From Linyphia triangularis (taxonomy: Eukaryota; Arthropoda; Arachnida; Araneae; Linyphiidae), in the NCBI GenBank assembly GCA_963978545.1, contig OZ021723.1, positions 806,001 through 870,000 of the forward strand: a stretch of DNA of 64,000 bases, in the 5' to 3' direction. Positions 54,714-64,000 of the stretch are shown one piece after another (positions within the stretch are counted from its first letter, which is position 1; the number at the start of each line of letters is the position of its first letter). The notes below the pieces were generated by a model. That model saw nothing but the letters and a program-made list of their open reading frames with translations. It was not told where the DNA came from and did no database searches. The translations under genes were made by a program, and so were the position numbers.

Positions 54714-55475
54714 CAGGGTGTCTCTAAACTCATGGTACAAACGCTAGGGGGTGATGGAACACATCAAGACGAGTAATAGTAAATAGGAAACCAAGGGTCA
54801 CAGACGTATTCCAAAGGAGATAGGCGGAATCAAAGTTTAGGGTCCCAAATTGCAAATGATCACAAAAAAGGGAAAAATAAGTCTATTTGCGGTTTTCGCT
54901 GAAATCATTCTTTAAATTAGTATTTTCTTTAAAAAAAAATTTAAAGACAAAGTTCTAAAAATGTCGGTAGAGGGCGCTCTAGACTTTGGAGTACCGAAAA
55001 ACTACTTATTTACCATTTTTTTAAAAACTGTTTTAAATGTTAACTAAAGCTCAGACCTTAACTTAAATTTTGAGCTCATAATTGGAATTATCGGCAGCGG
55101 TTTCTGGAAGAAAAACAAAAATGTGATACTGGGAAGAGGAACGCATGTGCAAATTTTCGCTAGCATAAAAGCCACTGATTCGAGTGTGCAACTAGTGTGT
55201 GTATAAAACTGGAAACTGTTCACAGCAGAGAACTTTGTCTTTAAATTTTTTTTTAAAGAAAATACTAATTTAAAGAATGATTTCAGCGAAAACAGCAAAT
55301 AAATCGACTTATTTTTCCCTTTTTTATGATCATTTGCAATTTGGGACCCTAAACTTTGATGGCGCCTATCTCCTTCGGAATACGTCTGGGACCCTTGGTT
55401 TCCTATTTACTATTACTCGTCTTGATGTGTTCTATCACCCCCTAGTGTTTGTACCATGAGTTTAGAGACACCCTG
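54714..55475 (+). mobile_element. 762 bp foldback MITE, Tc1/mariner type
   Basis: The ends CAGGGTGTCTCTAAACTCAT and ATGAGTTTAGAGACACCCTG are perfect inverses with TA outside (54712-54713, 55476-55477). The arms extend about 245 bp (54714-54957 and 55231-55475) with only scattered differences; the centre is unique. TACAGGGTGTC ends are common in Tc1/mariner-type MITEs. Open frames crossing the arms are not genes. Confidence 0.9.
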
Positions 55476-55481
55476 TATATG

Positions 55482-56165
55482 CCAAAAGTTGCCAAACAGG
55501 TTTGCTATCATTTCGAAGTTAGTTTTGCCAACATGTTAGGCTTAAGTGAGTTTTAACGTAATGTTAAAGTATAGGAGAACAAATTGGACTATAATTATAT
55601 GGCTAATAACATCTTTAAAATTGAAATAATTTAATTTTTGAAGCTATAGAATTAAGGAGAAATATTTGTTCTTCAAATTGCATGTGTTATTTGAACTGTA
55701 CGACAATTTAGAGAGTTAACTTTCAAAAACATTTTATTTCGGGAAATCTCAGTTGAAAAATGAAAATAATCATTTTGTTGCAAGATACTATGGGCTGAAT
55801 ACAAAGTATAAATGTGGAGGTTACGCGAGGTGACGTCAGTCAATTCATTACAGCGAGACTAAATGAAACACGCATTGCGATTGGCTAATGGAATTTGCAA
55901 AAATGTCATTCGTTTTTAAAGATGTGTTGATTTTGTTTACTTTCCGTTGTAAGATGAAATCGTTGAATCATATCAAAATTATAATTTCATTGTGAATTTT
56001 AAAATTGTTGCCAAGAAAATATTTTAAATTTTGTCAAATATCAATGGGTTATTATGTGAACCAAAATAATGCTTGGTATAGTAAAAATAATTTCTATTGC
56101 GATAATTAAACTGTAAAAAAACTTGCAATATATATTTGTAACAGTTTATTAGAATAAATTTTCAA
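55482..56165. other. no feature seen
   Basis: AT-rich unique sequence, no supportable gene. Confidence 0.4.
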
Positions 56166-56167
56166 TG

Positions 56168-56330
56168 GGATGAAAGCTCTGGCCTTGTATGTTAAAGGTG
56201 CCGGATTTGATTCCTGGGTTAGGTGTGGATGTTCGTTGAGATTCCGAATCCACTTTAAGCTGTGGGTCCCTGACTGATTACTCGTTATTATGCACTAAAA
56301 TAGGTCGTTGTGCGTACAAACTAATCAATC
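56168..56330 (+). mobile_element. tRNA-derived SINE, family B copy 3
   Basis: Plus-strand copy of the family at 3288-3442: AAAGCTCTGGCCTTGTATG, a worn B box (GATTTGATTCCTGGG), then GGTGTGGATGTTCG, CACTTTAAGCTGTGG and GGTCGTTGTGCGTAC. Confidence 0.7.
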
Positions 56331-56409
56331 GAGCTGAAACTTGGCAGATAGGATCTTTGTCGATGGCAAAAAATTTCATTAATTTTGCAGTTGAGTTGCC
56401 ATACACAAG

Positions 56410-56862
56410 TTTCTATTACTCGTTCGTGGTCGATTTTGATGGTTACTGCCATCCGCATTCAACCGATTTGTCAATTTTCAAGAAGATTGTCACGTAAAAT
56501 ATCATTGAACTCAATTTGAAGACTTATGAACATTCATGGTACCAGGTGTACCATAGGTGGTACTACTTCTGGTTTATCAATTTTGAAGATAAATATGGCA
56601 TGTTGGGTGTCGTTGGGCTTGTCTTGAAAAATTATGAATGGTTAAGGTAAGCATAGGCAGTACCACTTTCGGTTTATCAATTTCCAAAATAAGTATGGCA
56701 TGTTGGGTTTTTGTTTTGACGAATTATGAATGTTTAAAGTACCAGGTATGCTACTGGTACCACTTCCGGTTAATCAATTTTAAAGATAACTATTGCATGT
56801 AAGGTATCGTCGAACTCACTTTAAGAATTATGAATATTCCTGGTACCAGGTGTACCATAGGT
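56410..56862 (+). repeat. four tandem units of about 110-125 bp
   Basis: Units end in TGGTACCAGGTGTACCATAG or a worn form of it (56535-56555, near 56650, near 56745, near 56845) and contain GGTTTATCAATTTT and AATTATGAAT. The GGTACCAGGTGTACC core is nearly palindromic. Confidence 0.7.
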
Positions 56863-56904
56863 GATAAAGATACAAATAATGAAACGGACAAATTCAAAAA
56901 ATAG

Positions 56905-57735
56905 AAGTCGCCAGTGTTTAAAAAAATTCCGATATCCCCAAAAAACATTTTTGAAAAGTAGAAAAACCAACCTCAAAAACACAAAAAACTTTCTTGCAAT
57001 AAAAAAATCATAAACACGAAGAAAATGTCCAGCCACAAATACAGTGATATAAAAAATAGCCAACATCTGATTATAACTCTAGGTTGCGACTCGCTTAAGA
57101 ATCTATGCTTACTTAATTTTTAAAATTCAAGTTCCACTCCCAATAAAAATTTACGCTGCTTGAGGTTGGCGGCCGTCTTAATCACCAACCTTTAACTCCT
57201 CCTCTCCCAACACAATAAAAACTTTCCAAAATGCATGTATCAACCAAACAAAAGCGTACCACAAACACTTCAGTTTCCTACTTAAAATATTATTAATGAA
57301 AATTCAAATGCGAGCTTCTGAGCACAGTTTCTCTATACTATTTTGAAAATTACATCTACATGAACAGGAAGATTTACATTACTTAGTATTTCCTACTCAT
57401 CCAAATGAAATCATATCTCCTCCAATATTCGTGGAAACAGTCATAAATTAGTTTAAATGCAAGGATTGTTAATATTCCTATGACGGGCGCAAACCACAAA
57501 CAGCGTACATTTTTATTGGAAGCGGAACTTAAATTTTAAAAATAAACTAAGCATACATTCTTAAGCCAGTCACAACCGAGAGTTGTAATCAGAGGTTGGC
57601 CCTTTTTTATATCACTGTATTTGTGGCTGAAAATTTTCATCATGTTTATGATTTTTTTATTGCAAGAAAGTTTTGTATTTTAGAGCTTGGTGGTTTTTCT
57701 ACTTTTCAAAAGTGTTTTTTGGAGGATATATATAT
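56905..57735 (+). repeat. foldback repeat with about 230 bp arms
   Basis: 56905-57160 and 57510-57730 are inverted copies, sharing AAACCACAAATACAGTGATAT-type sequence and its inverse, CTTTCTTGCAATAAAAAAATCA and its inverse, and TTAAGAATNTATGC. The centre (57160-57510) is unique. The termini and target duplication are not resolved. Confidence 0.65.
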
Positions 57736-58087
57736 AGATTTGTATGAAAATTTGTTGATCAAATACTAACCTCTGAGATGAAGATATCACTAGTTTTCAT
57801 AGAATTTAATGTAAATAAGAAATTTTTAAGTATATTTTCTCAAAAGTTTAGAAAACTCACTTCGACCTCTATGCTTCTCAGTCCCTCAATTTAAACTTAA
57901 AAGCGCCATTTTCTTTTCGTTACCAACATATATGCAAGTTTTGTATTAAACTATGTGCGCAGATTATCAATATTACTATAAAAGTTGCGATTTGTCCCGA
58001 ACTTAATCTTTGCGCGGAAGATGCTTCCGCGTAAAGATTATCATCCGACAGCTCAAGTAATGTTGTATTAAGCCGAGCGCTACCCAC
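57736..58087. other. intron-like sequence
   Basis: No gene. It follows the donor of the exon at 58088-58355 (minus strand). An inverted repeat of GCGGAAGATGCTTCCGC occurs near 58014-58030. Confidence 0.45.
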
Positions 58088-58355
58088 CTGCAGGACATAG
58101 GCGGCATCGTTCTCGCTCATGGTGGCTTTGACGATGGTGGAGATGTTCTTCATGAGCGACTGCACGTTGCTGAGCATCTGTTTGGCAATTCGCATTGTAA
58201 AAGATTCCTGCTTCTTTGGCCCCTCCTCTTTTTCATAGCACAGGTACTCCCTGTTGCCCTTCATAAAGGAGATTCGTAAGTAAAGTTCTGATGCTTGTAC
58301 TCCACACTCCCGCTTCAGTACTTTCGCAGTGCAATCAACGAACCCTTCGAGGTAC
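58088..58355 (-). CDS. internal exon of an unrecognised host gene
   Basis: Acceptor GTTTTCAG before 58355 and donor CAG|GTGGGT after 58088 bound 89 codons in one frame (entering in phase 1, leaving in phase 0). The translation has FVDCTAKVLKRECGVQASEL and MKGNREYLCYEKEEG with three cysteines, then MRIAKQMLSNVQSLMKNIST, a likely amphipathic helix. The cysteine spacing is faintly like secreted arthropod Cys-rich domains, but I cannot name the family. Phase fits the 45429-47024 exon about 11 kb downstream, so the two may belong to one gene, with the repeats between them in its intron. Confidence 0.65.
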
Positions 58356-58359
58356 CTGA

Positions 58360-59569
58360 AAACAAGCAGTTTTTAGAGACTGGGAAAAGTATGTAGAGGT
58401 AATAACATTGGTGCACTTCCACCGAGAACCATACAAACTACATTGAAATTATCAAGCTTACCTATTGAGAGAACAGTTCCCGCCACATAATCTGGATGAT
58501 TGCGGTGCGCTCATTCATTTAGAACAGAGGTGATGCATGCAGGAATGTGACGTTCAAACAGTTTTCAATAAAAAGGATGCAGAATTTCCAATTTTGCTTC
58601 GGATTTTCCGTAGATAATACGGATTTTTTGCTGTTATGGACCATACTCTTGCATTAAGATGAATCAATACGAGGTACTATATATCGACCACTACATCAGC
58701 GTGACACTATGTAAATATCAACAATAGCAAAAGTATTGGTGAATTTCAAAAGTGTTGGCAGAATAGATATTTAGTCTTTTCCGTAGGTTTACAAGAATGT
58801 CCGAAGAAATCCGTAGAAGCTACGCAAAATCCGTAGCAAAGGTGGCAAATGCCTTTTTCATTGAATTCACCTTTACGGTCTTGTTTCCATGCTGGAATTA
58901 TTTTTGCGACACACAATACAGCCCACGAATTTTCCTACCAATCGAAGCTATGCTTACCTACAAAGATTTTCCCTTCCGGCAAATTGCGGATCAAATGTCA
59001 ATGCCGTACACTTCTTGCTTGACCTCAGCGATTCTCTCCTTATACAGGACGCATGCTTTGCATACACTGAAATCAAATAACAAAAAAAACCTATCATCTG
59101 TTAGGATCCAGAATTACTATAAGAGTTACCCTGATCACTCACCCACCAACTGGCTGACTGACTAACTAACACTGAAAGTTGAATTTTAACCGATCATTGT
59201 TGAAACTCTTATGTGGCCAAAAGTTTTTATCAGAATAAATGAAAAATTCAGAAGTGAATGCATTAATTTGCGTACATTTTTAATAAATTTTGAAACGTAT
59301 TTTGCCGCTGTTAGGAATGTTTTTATTTAAAATTGGATGCAAACATAAAACACACTGACATTAGAATCGACGCTATATAAATGAATAGAAAGTATATGAA
59401 TAAATAGAATCGATTTGATTGATGGTAACTCAAATATCTCTATTGTAGCGCTGATTCTGTCAGTGAAGATCCAAATGATGCACTCAATTTCCCTGTTCAC
59501 TTCACGCTCAATGTAGTTTTTCAATAAGTTCTTCATTAGAAACTTTGTCAAATGTTTATCATCTACAAA
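58360..59569. other. no gene supported
   Basis: Probably intron upstream of the exon at 58088-58355. The plus-strand frame 58797-59165 ends in short CTGACTGACTAACTAAC repeats and has no family motif. The minus-strand frame 59327-59620 runs into the Tc1 TIR at 59570, so it is not an intact exon. Confidence 0.4.
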
Positions 59570-61202
59570 CAGTGGCTCAAACAATTGAGAATACACCTTA
59601 CTTTTACTTGATAAATCCAACTTTTAATATAAATAACATAATACCTAGAAATGCAAATAAGTTTCTAATTTTACACATAACAAATGGTTTAATTTAAAGT
59701 AAAAATAAAGAACAAGCAACAAAAAATTTCCAATATGAAAAATTTCAGAAGCATTTTAAATAAACTTATGCAGATTTTTATCTAAAAAATTGAGATTAGA
59801 CCAATGAAATTTTTTTAATATCTCGCATACAAAGAAAGTCAATATTTAGGTGCACGTCCTTTGACATTTATGATGTCCTCCAAACGTCGTAGTATCGATT
59901 TGATCAATTTTTTGGTGGTATCTGGAGATATTTTGTTCCATTATGCTTGTAACACTTGTTTTAAATAGGCTTTTGTTTCTAATTTTGCACTTTTGGACCT
60001 ACGTTTCTCGTGTGGACCACATATTTTCTATGATATTGATGCCTTTGGACTGTTCTGGTGTGTGTAGCGGCTTTTTACAATGAAATAGACACCACATTTT
60101 GAAGTTGCTTTGGAGTCGTTGTGGTGCTTGAATATGGAATTTCAATACATAACCAAATTTTTAGCACTTTCATTTGATTGTTGTAAAGTAAATCATACGG
60201 TACATAATGCCATCTATAAAAACTAAATTTCCTATCCCGGTTGAAGTCATATGTCAAACCATGATGGAGCCACCACCACATTTAACTGATGGACGTAAAA
60301 TTTTTGGATTCAGAGAGGTATTGGGCTTTCTCCTTACGATGTGACGACCTTTACTACCGAAAATGTTGAAATCTACATTCATAACTAAATATTACTTTCT
60401 TCCAAAAGTTATTCGTCTTCAATTGACGAGTTTTTTCAAACTCCAAACTCTTTTTCAGATTTTGCAAGCTTACGAAATGCTTCTTCCTAACAAATCTACT
60501 TTTATATCTAGCTTGTCTAGTTACATTTCACAGTTTTAGCATTTACATTTTTGCCAATGATTTGAGAAGTTTCTGCAGTAAGTTTAATTGTATTTACTTT
60601 AAATAAACCTTGATTTCTGTAAAAATTTTCCTTTGTGATATCACTCAGAATTCCTTTCCTTTTTCTTCTACTTTTATTTTCAATCAATCTATCATTTTAA
60701 ACTGTTCCTATGATATTCTGGAAACAAGCGTGGCTTCTACCAACAAATTTAATAATTTCAGTAAGATTTTCTTAAAAAAATAATTTTAATCGGAATTTCC
60801 TAACATCAATACTGGTTTCTCTTCGAAGAGGCATTTTCTATTTAAAAGTTTGGATTTAAGTTCGTCTAATAAATTTCATCAGAAAAAATTTATCATTGAA
60901 AAGGTTAAGGAAAAGATTACGCAAAATTACATCAAAATAACAGCCAAGTAGAAAATATTTAAGGGTAATTAAACATTTGTCCAATAAAATTTTAAAGCTG
61001 TATAATTAAAAGCTGTAAAATTTTAAAGCCGAATGGTATAATTTTTAATAAATTATATATTTTGTGCATATGCAAAGTAAAATATCCAGTTTATAACAAC
61101 TTTTTGCAAAGGCATTAATTACATTTTTTGCCCATTATTCACCATACAAGGTGCTGAATTGTTCAAAAAAATGAAATGTATTCTCAATTGTTTGTGCCAC
61201 TG
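59570..61202 (-). mobile_element. Tc1-type transposon, decayed, 1.63 kb
   Basis: TIRs CAGTGGCTCAAACAATTGAG (59570 on) and, inverted, CAGTGGCACAAACAATTGAG (to 61202), with TA on the right (61203-61204); the left TA appears mutated. On the minus strand, degraded transposase: KVIFSYECRFQHF near 60400-60360 (the catalytic Asp-Glu block, with Tyr-Glu-Cys in place of Asp-Glu-Ser), KCGGGSIMVW near 60280, and INIIENMW near 60020 (the third catalytic position lies close by). Many stops and frameshifts. The element length is normal for Tc1, so the whole copy is present but dead. Confidence 0.85.
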
Positions 61203-61259
61203 TATATAAAACAGTTGTCTGTACGTCTAAACCCTTATAGAAATCCACAATTTTTTTAC

Positions 61260-61520
61260 CTAGAGATACGAAATTTGGTACATAGAAGCTTTAGTACATG
61301 GAGATTGTAGAGAACTTTTAAATTCGGTTAAAAGTTGCTTTCTTTAAAATTTAATGACACGAAATTTTTTTTTGGAATGGCAACGATATTTTTTTATTAC
61401 ATTAGAATAAAACCAGTATTTTAATGTGTTCCTCTCATTTTTCTGATTATTTTTATGCATTACAATCATCTGTCCGATAAACAGTTCCTATTTTATTGTA
61501 ATATTTCAATATATTTACTG
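61260..61520 (+). repeat. dispersed repeat family E, copy 2
   Basis: Inverse of 53925-54175, same word order. Confidence 0.65.
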
Positions 61521-63917
<2,397 letters not shown>

Positions 63918-63920
63918 CAA

Positions 63921-64000
63921 TGGGTTGGTTGGTTGTTTTCAGATTATCTGGCGCCGTCAGCAACACGAGGGCTATAATGCGCCGAAACATTCGTCATTAG
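63921..64000 (-). mobile_element. tRNA-derived SINE, family A copy 3 (cut by window end)
   Basis: Matches the tail half of the copy at 214-395 almost perfectly (GATTATCTGGCGCCGTCAGC, GGGCTATAATGCGCCGAAAC). The tRNA-like head lies beyond the window. Confidence 0.85.

Noticed and set aside
58797..59165. 122-codon plus-strand frame
   Set aside because: No motif, no splice support, ends in short CTGACTGACTAAC repeats; probably intron sequence.
59327..59620. 97-codon minus-strand frame as a host exon
   Set aside because: It begins inside the Tc1 terminal repeat at 59570-59595, so it is a chance frame.

Overview
The window looks like AT-rich intergenic and intronic DNA from an animal nucleus, most likely an arthropod and plausibly an arachnid. 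This is an inference from three things: short spliced exons with GT-AG borders, the element repertoire (BEL/Pao, Polinton/Maverick, P-like THAP transposase, Jockey-like LINE, Tc1, piggyBac-type and foldback MITEs, tRNA-derived SINEs), and two probable host exons spaced about 11 kb apart. Nothing bacterial is present and there is no CRISPR array. Almost all recognisable coding sequence belongs to mobile elements, most of them broken.

1-4.66 kb: AT-rich sequence with repeat and SINE copies and a decayed coding fragment. 4.67-21.51 kb: a minus-strand BEL/Pao retrotransposon (BEL-M) with 258 bp LTRs and a 5 bp target duplication AGAAC. It carries a ~6.1 kb element with ~545 bp terminal inverted repeats (TIRs) whose only recognised gene is an intron-containing C2H2 zinc-finger/type-B DNA polymerase gene. 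A 4.94 kb element with a TA target duplication sits inside the right TIR of that element, and the left TIR preserves the empty site. BEL-M gag also holds a solo LTR of a second BEL/Pao family (BEL-P) with target duplication ATCTT.

20.25-26.78 kb: a tandem duplication. About 1.58 kb of BEL-M 5' end plus flank occurs twice, around a 5'-truncated plus-strand BEL-P pol. The junction carries a 14 bp templated insertion.

27.80-43.59 kb: a Polinton/Maverick with ~0.7 kb TIRs beginning AGT and a perfect 6 bp target duplication AATAGG. It keeps a packaging-ATPase remnant, a polymerase C-terminus and an apparently intact four-exon C2H2 gene. That gene shares a module with the N-terminus of the 6 kb element's polymerase gene. 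A P-like THAP element with iterated TIRs (itself hit by a LINE 3' end) and a Jockey-like LINE without reverse transcriptase have landed in it.

43.6-64 kb: two minus-strand exons with compatible phase (58.1-58.4 kb and 45.4-47.0 kb) may belong to one unrecognised host gene. Their putative intron holds piggyBac-type, Mariner-type and foldback MITEs, tandem repeats and SINEs. A decayed Tc1 element, a ~695 bp AT microsatellite and a third copy of SINE family A follow.

The most notable items are the zinc-finger module shared by two different polymerase-bearing elements, the polymerase-only TIR element, and the stratigraphy of nested insertions fixed by target duplications.
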